From JBQTHD01 sp052390275 (GTDB lineage: Bacteria > Actinomycetota > Acidimicrobiia > Acidimicrobiales > AC-14): 40,187 nt of DNA. The notes beneath the pieces were generated by a model. The model ran no database searches, was not told the origin of the DNA, and saw only the letters and a list, made by a program, of their open reading frames with translations. The stretch covers positions 1 to 40,187 of the forward strand of contig JBQTHD010000036.1 of assembly GCA_052390275.1 (NCBI GenBank), in the 5' to 3' direction. This document shows, piece after piece, positions 14,980 through 24,146 of the stretch (the first letter of the stretch is position 1; every line of letters starts with the position of its first letter). The position numbers were made by a program, and so were the translations under genes.

Positions 14980-16904
14980 ATGTCCAGGAACCTCACATCC
15001 TTGGCGTTGGTCTGGATGAATGCCTTGCGCAACTCCACGTTCTCGCCCATGAGCACCGAGAAGACCTCATCAGCCACCGCCGCCTGTTCCACCGACACCT
15101 GCAAAAGCGTGCGCCGTGCGGCGTCCATGGTGGTTTCCCGCAGTTCGCCGAAGTCCATCTCTCCCAAACCCTTCAGCCGCTGGAACTCGTGCTTGCGGTT
15201 GGGGTTGCTGGCCACGAAGGCGTCCTTGGCCACGTCGTCCTTCAGGTAGATCTTGTCCTTGCCCACCACCGCCGAATAAAGCGGTGGTTGAGCGATGTAT
15301 ATGTGACCCAATTCCACAAGAGGTTTCATCTGACGGAAGAAGAAGGTCAGCAAAAGCGTGCGGATGTGGCTTCCGTCCACGTCGGCGTCGGCCAGCAGGA
15401 TTACCCGGTGGTAGCGGATCTTGGCCACGTCGAAGTCCTCACCCAACCCGGCACCGATGGCAGAGATGAGCGACTGGATCTCGGTGTTCTTCAGCATCCG
15501 ATCCACCCGAGCCCGCTCGACGTTGAGGATCTTGCCTCGAATCGGAAGAATGGCCTGGGTCACCGGGTCTCGTGCTGATATCGCCGAACCGCCGGCGGAG
15601 TTGCCCTCCACGATGAACAACTCGGAGTTGGCTGGGTCCCTGGAGGAGCAGTCGGCCAACTTCCCGGGCAGTCCGGCCCCCTCCAGCAGGGTTTTGCGCC
15701 GGGTCAGTTCCCGGGCCTGGCGGGCGGCGACCCGGGCCCGGGCCGCCTGGGTGGCCTTGGCCACCACCTGGCGGGCCTCGGGTGGGTGTTCCTCCAGCCA
15801 CTCGGCCAGACGTTCGTTGGTGGCCCGCTCCACCAGGGAGCGCATGGAGACGTTGCCCAGTTTGGCTTTGGTCTGGCCCTCGAACTGCGGGTCGCGCATC
15901 TTCACGCTGACAATGGCGGTCATCCCCTCGCGGATGTCCTCGCCCTGGAGGTTGTCGTCCTTTTCCTTCAGGATTCCTTTTGCTCGGGCGTACTTATTGA
16001 CGGCATTGGTCAGGGCCTTCTTAAAGCCTTCCTCATGCATTCCGCCTTCAATGGTGTTGATGCCATTGGCGAAACTGTGGAGGGACTCGTGGTAGCCGGT
16101 GTTCCATTGAAAAGCGATCTCCACCTCTTGGTCAGCCTCGCTCGACTCGAACTGGCCCACCCGCTTGAACAGCGCCTCCTTGGCTGCGTTCAAGTGGCGA
16201 ACGAAATCCACCAGGCCGCCGGTGTAGCGGTAGGTGGTGTCGCCCTGGTGGCCGGGGCGCTCGTCCCGGAACCGTATCTCCAGGCCTTTGTTCAAGAACG
16301 CCATGATCTGAAGTCGTTCGAGCAGGGTCTGGGCCCGAAACTCGGTGCCCTCGGAGGCGAAGATCTTCGGGTCGGGCCAAAAGGTGATGGTGGTCCCGGT
16401 GCGGCCCCGGGGGGAACGGCCGGTAGTGGCCAGGCGGCCGTTGGGCCGGCCCCCGTTGGTGAACTCCATGACGTGATGGGAACCGTCGCGATCGATCTCT
16501 AGCATCAGGCGACTGGAGAGGGCGTTGACCACCGACACCCCCACGCCGTGGAGTCCGCCGGAGACCTTGTAGCCCTCCCCCCCGAACTTTCCCCCGGCGT
16601 GAAGAACGGTGAGTACGACCTCGGCCGCCGACTTGTTCTTGAACTTGGGATGGTTGTCCACCGGGATACCGCGGCCGTTGTCGACCACCCGGCAGGCACC
16701 GTCGGCCAGCAGGGTGACGTCGATGTGGGTGCAATGGCCAGCCATGGCCTCGTCCACCGAGTTGTCGACCACCTCATAGACCAGGTGGTGCAAGCCGTTG
16801 AGGCCGGTGGAACCGATGTACATCCCTGGGCGTTTACGGACCGCCTCGAGACCCTCCAGGACGGTGATGTCCTTGGCCCCGTAGGACGATGTGCTGACCG
16901 CCAA
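14976..16904 (-). CDS. gyrB: DNA gyrase subunit B
   Basis: 642 residues. The GHKL ATPase domain has YEVVDNSVDEAMAG, VDNGRGIPVD and GLHGVGVSVVNALS. The TOPRIM domain has EGNSAGGSAISARD, PIRGKILNVERAR and LADADVDGSHIRTLLL. In most GyrB proteins the first motif is EGDSAGG with a Lys after SA; here residue 435 is Asn and the Lys is Ile. The C-terminal motif RFQRLKGLGEM appears as EFQRLKGLGEMD. The start is TTG 16904 with GAGGGGG about nine bases upstream. The 231-bp gap before it (16905-17135) has no gene and should hold the gyrBA promoter. Confidence 0.98.
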   Translation of the reverse strand: MAVSTSSYGAKDITVLEGLEAVRKRPGMYIGSTGLNGLHHLVYEVVDNSVDEAMAGHCTHIDVTLLADGACRVVDNGRGIPVDNHPKFKNKSAAEVVLTVLHAGGKFGGEGYKVSGGLHGVGVSVVNALSSRLMLEIDRDGSHHVMEFTNGGRPNGRLATTGRSPRGRTGTTITFWPDPKIFASEGTEFRAQTLLERLQIMAFLNKGLEIRFRDERPGHQGDTTYRYTGGLVDFVRHLNAAKEALFKRVGQFESSEADQEVEIAFQWNTGYHESLHSFANGINTIEGGMHEEGFKKALTNAVNKYARAKGILKEKDDNLQGEDIREGMTAIVSVKMRDPQFEGQTKAKLGNVSMRSLVERATNERLAEWLEEHPPEARQVVAKATQAARARVAARQARELTRRKTLLEGAGLPGKLADCSSRDPANSELFIVEGNSAGGSAISARDPVTQAILPIRGKILNVERARVDRMLKNTEIQSLISAIGAGLGEDFDVAKIRYHRVILLADADVDGSHIRTLLLTFFFRQMKPLVELGHIYIAQPPLYSAVVGKDKIYLKDDVAKDAFVASNPNRKHEFQRLKGLGEMDFGELRETTMDAARRTLLQVSVEQAAVADEVFSVLMGENVELRKAFIQTNAKDVRFLDI

Positions 16905-17135
16905 AGGCGCGTCCCCCTCGAATGCGACGAACTAAGCCGACAGGACCTTCCACGGCGACGGTGGCTTCCTTGCGGTCTTCCGCCTGACAAGGCAAAACCG
17001 CAGGTCACGAGCTATACGCCAGCAGGAATGCTACCAGATGTCGAGGGCCCGGAGGAGGATGGGGGCCGGCTTTGAGGCTGCCCGGTGGAGGTGGTCATGC
17101 CCCGGGTGCCCCGGGTGCAAGCCGCACTTCGGGGC

Positions 17136-17453
17136 TCACACCGGGGCGACCACCGGTCGCAGCGATTGGACCCGGCCGGGCCCCACCGCCTCGCCAAGTC
17201 GGGCCACAAGGGCCACCTCGAGCACCCGAACCTGCGTGGCCCACGACGGATGGTCGGCCGCCACCACTAGCCGGGTTCCCTCCATCCGCACCGGGCGCAG
17301 GTGGGAAGCGAGGCTCGGCCCGACGAGATCGTCCCAACAGGCGGCCACCGCCACCATGGTCGGGGCCCCGACGCCGCAGGCAGCCAGAACCCCCTCGATG
17401 GACTCGCCCACCCGGCGGGGCGGGGGTTCCCCTTTGGCCGGCCTCCAGGTCAC
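17136..17453 (-). CDS. dciA: DciA/DUF721 replicative-helicase loader
   Basis: 105 residues. The DUF721 pattern is clear: VAACWDDLVGPSLASHLRPV, then GTRLVVAADHPSWATQVRVL and LEVALVARLGEAVGPGRVQS. This KH-like domain of DciA helps load DnaB in bacteria that lack DnaC or DnaI. The protein is near minimal, with a very short N-terminal extension. GTG 17453 overlaps the recF stop (GTGA), matching its place between recF and gyrB in other actinobacteria. Confidence 0.85.
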   Translation of the reverse strand: MTWRPAKGEPPPRRVGESIEGVLAACGVGAPTMVAVAACWDDLVGPSLASHLRPVRMEGTRLVVAADHPSWATQVRVLEVALVARLGEAVGPGRVQSLRPVVAPV

Positions 17454-18610
17454 GCCAGGGCCTCGGTCGGGCCCGCTTCCACCAGGCGGCCGGCGGCGGC
17501 CCGAAGAACCCGTTGGGGCCTCGCTCCCGGTGGAAGGGCGCCGGTGGTGGCCAACACCACCTGGCCCGCCGGAAGGTGGGCCATCAGGCTGGCGGAGCGG
17601 GCGGCGTCCAACTCGGAGAAGACGTCATCGAGAAGCAGCAGGGGCGGCTCCCCCAGTCGGGCGGTCAACAATCGGTGGGCTCCAAGCCGCAGTGCCAGGG
17701 CCAGGGTGCGCTGCTCACCCCCCGACGCCTGGGTCCGGGCAGCCAGATCTCCAAGGTTCAAGGTCAAATCGTCGCGATGGGGCCCGGCCAGGCAGACCCC
17801 ACGGCGCAACTCCTCCTCTCGAACCTCAGCCAGGGCCGCACCCAGGCCGGCGGCTCTCCAGGGAGCCTCGTAGGTCATGGCCGCCCGGGTCCAAGCGGTG
17901 GGAGCTGGAGGGGCGGGGGTCTGGTGGACGGCCAGTTGGTCGTAGGCGTCGGCCGCTTCCGGGCCCAACCGGCCCACCGTTTCGGCCCGGGCCCGGCCCA
18001 TGGCCTCCCCCGCCTCCACCAACGCCGCGTCCCAAACGGCCAGGGTGTCGGCCTCTTCCTGGTTCAAGGCGGGGCGCGACGAACCTGATCGGTGACGGTT
18101 GGCGGCCAGTTGGCGAAGCAGGGCGGTCCGTTGACGCAGTACCCGTTCCAGATCGGCCCGGCGGCGGGAGACCCCGGGCCACAATCCCACCGCCAGGTCG
18201 TCGAGGAACTGCCGGCGGCCGGCCGGGGAGCCTCGAACGAGATCCAGGTCGTCGGAGGCGAAAATGGTGGCGGCCAGCGAGTTGACAGGATCGTCGGCCC
18301 GAGCCAGGGGTTGGCCATTGAGGCGGGCCCGGCCCCGGCCCCGGACGAGAATCTCGGCCTCGATGACCAGGTCTCTTCCAGCCCGGGTCCCCTCACCCCG
18401 GATAACGGCCCGGGGGGCGCCTGATCGAACCATGGCTTCGGGCGGCGAACCCCGATAGGACTCCAGTCGGCAGAGGTAGCCCACCGACTCCAAAAGGTTG
18501 GACTTGCCCTGGCCATTCATCCCGGTTATCACGGTCAGCCCGGCGGAAAGCTCAGCGGTAACGGTGGTGTAGTTGCGGAAGTCGGTCAGCCACAGGCGGC
18601 TAAGGCGCAC
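17450..18610 (-). CDS. recF: RecF DNA repair and replication protein
   Basis: 386 residues. SMC-like ATPase that helps load RecA at gaps. Walker A is TGMNGQGKSNLLES, the ABC signature is QASGGEQRTLALALRLG, and Walker B is PLLLLDDVFSELD. The N-terminus MRLSRLWLTDFRNY is typical. Start GTG 18610. It lies 112 bp after dnaN in the same direction. This gap shows no gene. Confidence 0.97.
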   Translation of the reverse strand: MRLSRLWLTDFRNYTTVTAELSAGLTVITGMNGQGKSNLLESVGYLCRLESYRGSPPEAMVRSGAPRAVIRGEGTRAGRDLVIEAEILVRGRGRARLNGQPLARADDPVNSLAATIFASDDLDLVRGSPAGRRQFLDDLAVGLWPGVSRRRADLERVLRQRTALLRQLAANRHRSGSSRPALNQEEADTLAVWDAALVEAGEAMGRARAETVGRLGPEAADAYDQLAVHQTPAPPAPTAWTRAAMTYEAPWRAAGLGAALAEVREEELRRGVCLAGPHRDDLTLNLGDLAARTQASGGEQRTLALALRLGAHRLLTARLGEPPLLLLDDVFSELDAARSASLMAHLPAGQVVLATTGALPPGARPQRVLRAAAGRLVEAGPTEALA

Positions 18611-18722
18611 GCAGGCATCCTTCGGCGGCGGGCGCCATGGTGGCGATGGGGCCCGGCTTCATTGCTGCCGGATCCGGGCCTCCCTTGGCCATCGCCTTCG
18701 GAGAAACGGCGGCGGGCGCCGT

Positions 18723-19808
18723 CTAAACCCGAACCGGCATGAGGAGATAGAGGAACTCGGTCGAGCCGATGGGGCGGATCGTCGCCGGCTTGAGCGGGTC
18801 GGCCGCCTCAAGGCAAACCTCGTCGGAGCCGACGGCTTCAACCCCCTCGATCAGAAAGTCCGGGTTGAAGGCGACCGTCATGGGTGAACCCTCGTACTCG
18901 GCGTCGAGTTCCTCCCGGGCCTCCCCAACGTCCTGGGTGACGGCTGTCATTTCCAGATGCTCGCCTCCCATGGTGAGGCGGACCGGGGTTGCTTCCCGGG
19001 CCAACAACTTGACCCGGCGGACCGCGTCAAGGAGTTCCGACCTGGCCACCACCAACCGGTTGGCCACCCCGGTGGGTATGAGTTGTTGATAATTGGGGAA
19101 ATCTCCCTCTATTAGCCGGGTTGTAAGCCGCACTCCACCTACGTCAAAGCTGGCTTCATCGCGGCCCAGCGAAACTTCGACCTTCGCTGCTCCAGAAAGG
19201 ATTCGGGCCAACTCTCCCAGGGCTCGCGCCGGAACGAGAACTCTTTGCCCTTCGGCCAGAACAGTGGTCCCCGGGAGGTCCCGCACGGCCAGGCGGTAGG
19301 AGTCGGTGGCCACCAGGCGCAGCCCTGTCGGCTCGGCCGACAACAGCACACCGGTGAGCACCGGCCTGGTTTCGTCCTTGCTGGCCGCTTTGACCACCTG
19401 GCCCAGCGCCCCAGCCAGGGCCGCGGCATCCACCGTCACCGGGTCGGCCTCGGCCTCGGCCGAACGCAGGAACTCCTCCGCGGCCAAACACCGGAGTGCG
19501 AAGCGGGACCGACCGCCACTGATGGTCAGTTCCGACTCCTCCAGAACGACGCTCACCGCCCCGGGTTCGAGGGATCGGACGACGTCTGCGGCCAGGCGGG
19601 CGGGAACCACACACACCCCGTCGGTAGACGCGGAAACCTCCAACCCGGCCCGCACGGTGAGGTCGAGGTCCGTTCCCACCAGTCGGAGATGGCTGCCGGC
19701 GACCTCCATCCGGACCCCCGTCAAGGCTGGGGCGCCCCGGGTGGCCGCTGCCCGGGAGGTCAGGGCCAAAGCATCGACCAACTGTTCCTTCTCGGCCCGG
19801 AACCTCAT
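18723..19808 (-). CDS. dnaN: DNA polymerase III sliding clamp (beta)
   Basis: 361 residues from ATG 19808 (MRFRAEKEQLVDAL). A GTG start at 19829 would add seven residues but has no ribosome site, while a G-rich stretch precedes 19808. Three clamp domains are recognisable: FALRCLAAEEFL (domain 1), KDETRPVLTGVLL and LVATDSYRLAVRDL (domain 2), EGDFPNYQQLIP and VAFNPDFLIEGVEA (domain 3). The C-terminus is FLYLLMPVRV, the usual YLLMPVR ending that forms the partner-binding pocket. Confidence 0.98.
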   Translation of the reverse strand: MRFRAEKEQLVDALALTSRAAATRGAPALTGVRMEVAGSHLRLVGTDLDLTVRAGLEVSASTDGVCVVPARLAADVVRSLEPGAVSVVLEESELTISGGRSRFALRCLAAEEFLRSAEAEADPVTVDAAALAGALGQVVKAASKDETRPVLTGVLLSAEPTGLRLVATDSYRLAVRDLPGTTVLAEGQRVLVPARALGELARILSGAAKVEVSLGRDEASFDVGGVRLTTRLIEGDFPNYQQLIPTGVANRLVVARSELLDAVRRVKLLAREATPVRLTMGGEHLEMTAVTQDVGEAREELDAEYEGSPMTVAFNPDFLIEGVEAVGSDEVCLEAADPLKPATIRPIGSTEFLYLLMPVRV

Positions 19809-19829
19809 GCTCCGCCCCCCCTGGGACAC

Positions 19830-20043
19830 GCCGGACTGTTACTTGCTGGTTTAGATATAGATCTGAAGAGGCAACAGTAGGGGCTGTGGATTGTGGACAA
19901 CGGCCTATAAGCGCTGGTGGTTGGACGTGCAAACTTCCCCAGGGAATCCACGGACCCGAGTGGGATGCGCGCCCCTGGGCGAAAACACAATTCTGTAACT
20001 CGGGATACCAGGGGATAACCGGGTGAGTTAGGCCAACAACGCT
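19830..20043. other. dnaA-dnaN intergenic region, candidate oriC part
   Basis: A 214-bp gap at the place where actinobacterial oriC normally lies. It contains TGTGGACAA at 19892-19900 (reverse complement TTGTCCACA, the high-GC actinobacterial DnaA box), overlapped by the weaker TGTGGATTG at 19885-19893, and an AT-rich stretch around 19839-19867 that could unwind. Another near box, TTGTCCACC at 20062-20070, lies in the 3' end of dnaA. The number of boxes is low, so full origin function may need the upstream dnaA region too. Confidence 0.5.
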
Positions 20044-21516
20044 TCACCCGTTGCCCCCCGGTTGTCCACCGGTGCGGAGACGGCTGGTCAACTCGTTCAC
20101 CTGGTTGTAGATCACCTTGCGCTCCCTCATTCGACCCTCGATCTTGCTCACAGCATGCATAACCGTGGTGTGGTCTCGGTTACCAAAAACTTTCCCGATG
20201 GCCGGATAGCTGAACGGAGTGGTGGTTCGCAGCACGTACATGGCTATCTGGCGGGCGGCCACCAACGGTCGGCTCCGGCTTTTCCCGCAGAGATCCTCCA
20301 CAGTGAGGCCGAACATATCGGCGGTTGCGTCCAGCACAGCCCGCGGAGTTATGGGGCGAGGTTGGCCTGAAGCGACCAGGTCGGCCAGGACAACCTCGGC
20401 CAAACTGCGATCCAGCGGCAGGCGATACAGGCTCGCGTGGGCGAGGACCTGGTTGAGAGCCCCCTCGAGTTCGCGGATGTTGTCGGTTATGACGGTGGCG
20501 ATGTACTCCAATACTTCGTCGGGCACAGATATAGGCTCGTTCTCGGCTTTTTTCCCCAAGATGGCGACGCGAGTCTCGAGATCGGGGGGAAAAACGTCCG
20601 TGATCAAACCCTGGTTGAACCGGCTTCTCAGACGCTCTTCCAGGGTGGCCAAGGCGTTAGGCGGCCGGTCGGAGGTGAAAACAACCTGTCTACCCGCCGC
20701 CCTCAAGTAGTCGAAGGTGTGGAAGAACTCCTGCTGGAAACGCTCTTTGCCCTCGATCAACTGGACGTCGTCCACCAAAAGAACGTCACACTGGCGATAT
20801 CTGTTCTTGAAGGCCGGCATCGCATTGCTTCGAATAGCGTCGATAAAGTTCGAGAGAAACGACTCGGTGGAGGTGTATATGACCAGCTTGTTGGGATCAG
20901 TCTCCCGGACGTACTGGCCAATGGCGTGGAGAAGGTGGGTCTTTCCCAGTCCGGTTCGGCCAGTTATGAACAACGGGTTCCAGGACCGCCCCGGCTTTTC
21001 CGCCACCGAGAGGGCTGCGGCCCGGGCAAAGCCGTTGGAATCACCCACCACAAAACGGTCGAAAGTAAACGCCGGGTTTAGCCCAGACGGCCCTCCCGCG
21101 TCGGCCACCTGGGCCCAGGGACCTCCAGCAACCCCTTGCCCGTCACCGGCGCCACCGGCAGGCGCACCACCACCGGCGTGGCGGCCAGCGCTGCCGAGGC
21201 CAGGTTCGACCTCGTACTGAAAGATCTGGCTCGGCGGTCCGGTCTCGACGACGACCTCGATCTCGATCCCGTCGCCGGTTACTTCCCGAACGACATCGGT
21301 AATCAGGGTTCGGTAGCGGGCTTCAATCCGTTCCTTTGCCATGACACTCGGCACTTCGAGGACCAGGCGGCCGGAGACGAGTGAACGGGGCCGCACCGGA
21401 TCCAACCAGGCCAGCCAAACCCCATCAGGCAACTCCGCCCTGAGGGAGCCACAGCATCGGGCCCACAACTCAGAGGCCACGGCGGCCGTCTCGCTATCGG
21501 TGCTCACTACCAACAC
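20044..21516 (-). CDS. dnaA: Chromosomal replication initiator DnaA
   Basis: 490 residues. Domain I is helical (ELWARCCGSLRAEL to IEARYRTLI), domain II is a Gly/Ala-rich linker, and domain III is AAA+: Walker A GRTGLGKTHLLHAIG, Walker B VLLVDDVQLI, with EERLRSRFNQGL. Domain IV has LCGKSRSRPLVAARQIAMYV and GNRDHTTVMHAVSKIEG, which contacts the DnaA box. Walker A has GRTG where most have G-[GN]-x-G. The GTG start at 21516 is preceded by GGGGGGA. The domain IV sequence is clearly related to the two modules in the fusion protein at 4463. Confidence 0.98.
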   Translation of the reverse strand: MLVVSTDSETAAVASELWARCCGSLRAELPDGVWLAWLDPVRPRSLVSGRLVLEVPSVMAKERIEARYRTLITDVVREVTGDGIEIEVVVETGPPSQIFQYEVEPGLGSAGRHAGGGAPAGGAGDGQGVAGGPWAQVADAGGPSGLNPAFTFDRFVVGDSNGFARAAALSVAEKPGRSWNPLFITGRTGLGKTHLLHAIGQYVRETDPNKLVIYTSTESFLSNFIDAIRSNAMPAFKNRYRQCDVLLVDDVQLIEGKERFQQEFFHTFDYLRAAGRQVVFTSDRPPNALATLEERLRSRFNQGLITDVFPPDLETRVAILGKKAENEPISVPDEVLEYIATVITDNIRELEGALNQVLAHASLYRLPLDRSLAEVVLADLVASGQPRPITPRAVLDATADMFGLTVEDLCGKSRSRPLVAARQIAMYVLRTTTPFSYPAIGKVFGNRDHTTVMHAVSKIEGRMRERKVIYNQVNELTSRLRTGGQPGGNG

Positions 21517-21944
21517 GCCGTCCCCCCGGCTGACTTACCGGACCTTTTCCACACAAGTATCCACACGCTGTGGATGGGCCAGGCTGGCCCGTAAATGCGA
21601 CTACCGGATCATTGGGGAAGATGTGACCGCAATGGGCCGTTGGCCCGGGTCAACCGGGGCGCTCGGCCAGCCCAGCCGTTTGTGAAGTTTGGGGAACCTA
21701 TCACCGGGCCGGCGGGGGGCCAACGGGTAGACGGGCGCTCAGGCGTTCCAAGGGTTCGTGGTTGTGCACCAGGCCCGACTTCGGCCGTGGCGCTCCCTAC
21801 GGGTAGCGTGTTCCCACCCGCCCGGGTCTCCGCGGCGGGAAGAGGAGCCAGGGGCCTTGCCCGCGGGCCACCAGGTGCTTCCGCCGGGCGGCCCAACCGG
21901 CCTAGGGCCTGCTCCCGTGGTCTGGTCTAGAGAGGGGTCAGCGG
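21517..21944. promoter_or_regulatory. dnaA-rpmH intergenic region with three DnaA-box-like sites
   Basis: A 428-bp divergent gap. Close to dnaA it holds TTTTCCACA (21545-21553), GTATCCACA (21557-21565) and TGTGGATGG (21569-21577, opposite orientation), all sharing the TCCACA core within 33 bases. They sit 28-62 bases ahead of the dnaA start, so they probably autoregulate dnaA and may contribute to the origin. The remaining 350 bp toward rpmH shows no gene or clear repeat. Confidence 0.5.
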
Positions 21945-22079
21945 TTGAAGCGTCCGTACCAACCCAACAATCGGCGCCGGGCCAAGAAGCACGGGTTTCG
22001 CCACCGGATGTCCACCCGGGCCGGGAGGGCAATTCTGTCCGCCCGCCGCCGCAAGGGCCGCCAGAAGCTCTCGGCCTGA
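21945..22079 (+). CDS. rpmH: Ribosomal protein bL34
   Basis: 44 residues, full family length: starts MKRPYQPNNRRRAKKHGF and ends GRQKLSA, with the invariant RAILSARRRKGR stretch. The start codon is TTG at 21945, with AGAGGGG seven bases upstream; no ATG or GTG fits. Large-subunit protein at the foot of the ribosome. First gene of the plus-strand block that runs to parB, 69 bp before rnpA. Confidence 0.95.
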   Translation: MKRPYQPNNRRRAKKHGFRHRMSTRAGRAILSARRRKGRQKLSA

Positions 22080-22148
22080 ATCCGGCCACGTTCACACTTT
22101 CCCCGTCGGCGTTCTCCGAACACGGCGCTTCTCGGGCTTCCCCGGAAC

Positions 22149-22586
22149 GTGTCTGAGGGTCGTGGTTCTTTGATGGAGACATCACATCTGGTGGCCGACC
22201 CGGCCACTCGTGCGCGGCTGGCCTCGGTTACCGACAGGGCCACTTTCGCCGCCCTGGGTAGGACCCGGCGCGCACGACGGGGTCCCCTCAGCGTGGCCTG
22301 GTTGGCGGGTCGACCGGGCGAGGCGCCGCGGATCGCCTTTTCGGTGAGTCGCAAGGTGGGTGGGGCAGTGGTGCGGAACCGGATAAAACGCCGTCTGCGG
22401 GCCGCGATGGCTGAATCGCAGACGCAACTCCAGCCCGGGGCCTACCTGTTGGCCGCCGGGAGCGAGGTGGCCACCATGCCCTACTCCGAACTAAGGCGAC
22501 TGGTGACGGGATTGATTTCCCACCTGCAGCATCGCAACCCGGAGCAGGCCAGTTTGGAGCCGCGCCGCAGACTGGTCTCGTCGTGA
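22149..22586 (+). CDS. rnpA: Ribonuclease P protein component
   Basis: 145 residues from GTG 22149; ATG 22173 (METSHL) is an alternative start. IAFSVSRKVGGAVVRNRIKR followed by RLRAA is the RnpA signature: the RNR motif contacts the RNase P RNA that trims pre-tRNA 5' ends. The N-terminal 20 residues are not conserved. The stop overlaps yidD (GTGA). Confidence 0.93.
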   Translation: MSEGRGSLMETSHLVADPATRARLASVTDRATFAALGRTRRARRGPLSVAWLAGRPGEAPRIAFSVSRKVGGAVVRNRIKRRLRAAMAESQTQLQPGAYLLAAGSEVATMPYSELRRLVTGLISHLQHRNPEQASLEPRRRLVSS

Positions 22587-22852
22587 CCACCGGCCCGCAG
22601 ATGGCAGTCGGGGCGATCAGGGCCTACCAACGGGTCACCGCAGGTCTTCCTTCGCGCTGTCGGTGGTGGCCCAGTTGCTCTTCGTACACATTGGAGGCCA
22701 TCCAAACCCATGGGCTCTGGCGCGGGTCGCTCCTTGGAATACGGCGGCTGGCCCGCTGTCACCCGCTGACGCCCGGGGGTGTGGATCGGGTGCCGCCGGG
22801 GCGGTCCGTGCCGGTGACCGCCCGATGTCGACCGGGGGACGGCTGTGACTGA
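22583..22852 (+). CDS. yidD: YidD membrane protein insertion efficiency factor
   Basis: 89 residues. CRWWPSCSSYTLEAIQTHG and RGSLLGIRRLARCHPLTPGG are the conserved halves of the family (usual forms CRY-x-PTCS-x-Y and RCHP). GTG start overlaps the rnpA stop and its own stop lies within the start of yidC, so all three are coupled. The usual PTCS is PSCS here, a tolerated variant. Assists YidC-dependent insertion. Confidence 0.92.
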   Translation: MTTGPQMAVGAIRAYQRVTAGLPSRCRWWPSCSSYTLEAIQTHGLWRGSLLGIRRLARCHPLTPGGVDRVPPGRSVPVTARCRPGDGCD

Positions 22853-24143
22853 TCTGTTCGCATTCTCCGGCCGGGTTCAACCGGGCTCGTCACTGGTGGC
22901 GTTCTCGGGGGGCTTGGGCTCTCCCTGGGTCCTGGGGCTGTTGGCTTCGTCGCCGTTCGACCCCATTTACAACACGTTGGGCACGTTGCTGGCCGGGTTC
23001 TACGCCATGTTCTCCTCCTTCGGGGTGGCTATCGCCCTGTTGACCATCGCTGTGCGGGTTCTGTTGATTCCGTTGACGGTCAAGCAGATCCGCTCCCAGC
23101 AGGCGATGCAGAAGTACGCCCCCCAACTCAAAGCGCTACAAACCAAGCACAAGGGTGATCGGGCGAAACTCCAAGAAGAAACCATGCGGTTCTACAAGGA
23201 GCACAGCTTCAACCCTTTCGGTGGATGCCTCCCAATGCTCCTTCAGGCCCCACTGTTCATCGTGCTCTACCGGTTGATCGAGGGCCTGAGTCGGGTTACC
23301 GACGGCAGGGTGCTCCATGTCCCCCTAGGCACCCGCCTGTACGAGGACCTGTTCGCATCCGGCGGCCGGATGCTGTCGTGGGGGATGGACCTGTCGCTCT
23401 CGGCCACCAAGGCCACGACGTTCAGCACGGCCCTGCCCGCCTACACGTTGATCGCCCTGGTTATGGCCACTGGGTATCTACAGCAAAAGCAACTCTCGGC
23501 CCGGTTGCCCAAGGACGGGATCAACGCCCAGATGGCGGTGATCGGAAAGGTATTTCCCCTGTTCATGGGGGTGATCTCCCTTTCTATTCCGGCCGGCGTG
23601 GTGGTGTACTTCCTGTTCTCCAACCTCTGGCAGATCGGCCAGCAGAAGGTGGCGTTCCGGAACCAACCGCTGCCCGACTCGACCCCTGAGACGGCCAAGC
23701 CCTCGGGCGACAACCCCGGATCCCGGCCCAAGGGACGGGGCCTTCGGGCCATGCTGGCCGAGGCGGCGGAGGCTTCGGGAGGGTCAGGCGGTTCGACGAA
23801 GGCCCCCAAGAACGGTGGAGCCAAGACCGGTGGAACCAAGAACGGTGGAGCCGGGAACGGTGGAGCGGGGAACGGTGGAGCCGGGAAACCCAACCGCCGC
23901 CAGGCGGGAGGTGGATCCACCGGGTCCAGGGCCAACGGATCTGCTGGTGCCCGAGCCCAGGCCGGCAACCGCAAGGCACCCCGCGTCACACCCCCCAAGA
24001 ACACTTCGGCTGGCGGCCCCTCCAAACCCGGCGGGCCTGCTTCAGCGAAGGATGTGGCAAAGGACAAGGGAACCACCACCAGAAGTGGCGCTCCTGGCAC
24101 CAAGCGAGACGAGCGGCGCCGGAGGCCCGAGCGAAAGGGTTGA
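22845..24143 (+). CDS. yidC: YidC/Oxa1 membrane insertase
   Basis: 432 residues. The 60KD_IMP core runs from about 40 to 275. The first helix contains the groove arginine (AIALLTIAVRVLLIPLTVKQ), followed by the cytoplasmic coiled-coil hairpin (MQKYAPQLKALQTKHKGDRA) and EHSFNPFGGCLPMLLQAPLF, a clear family signature. IPAGVVVYFLFSNLWQIGQQ closes the core. The last 150 residues are a Gly/Lys/Asn-rich tail with a 15-bp tandem repeat. GTG start overlaps yidD by eight bases. No signal peptide or large periplasmic domain, as in Gram-positive YidC. Confidence 0.96.
   Translation: MTDLFAFSGRVQPGSSLVAFSGGLGSPWVLGLLASSPFDPIYNTLGTLLAGFYAMFSSFGVAIALLTIAVRVLLIPLTVKQIRSQQAMQKYAPQLKALQTKHKGDRAKLQEETMRFYKEHSFNPFGGCLPMLLQAPLFIVLYRLIEGLSRVTDGRVLHVPLGTRLYEDLFASGGRMLSWGMDLSLSATKATTFSTALPAYTLIALVMATGYLQQKQLSARLPKDGINAQMAVIGKVFPLFMGVISLSIPAGVVVYFLFSNLWQIGQQKVAFRNQPLPDSTPETAKPSGDNPGSRPKGRGLRAMLAEAAEASGGSGGSTKAPKNGGAKTGGTKNGGAGNGGAGNGGAGKPNRRQAGGGSTGSRANGSAGARAQAGNRKAPRVTPPKNTSAGGPSKPGGPASAKDVAKDKGTTTRSGAPGTKRDERRRRPERKG
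23811..23885 (+). repeat. 15-bp tandem repeat in the yidC tail, five units
   Basis: Units start at 23811, 23826, 23841, 23856 and 23871. Consensus AACGGTGGAGCCGGG, encoding Asn-Gly-Gly-Ala-Gly. Units 3 and 5 are identical. In frame, so copy-number change would not break YidC. Confidence 0.9.
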
Positions 24144-24146
24144 TCC

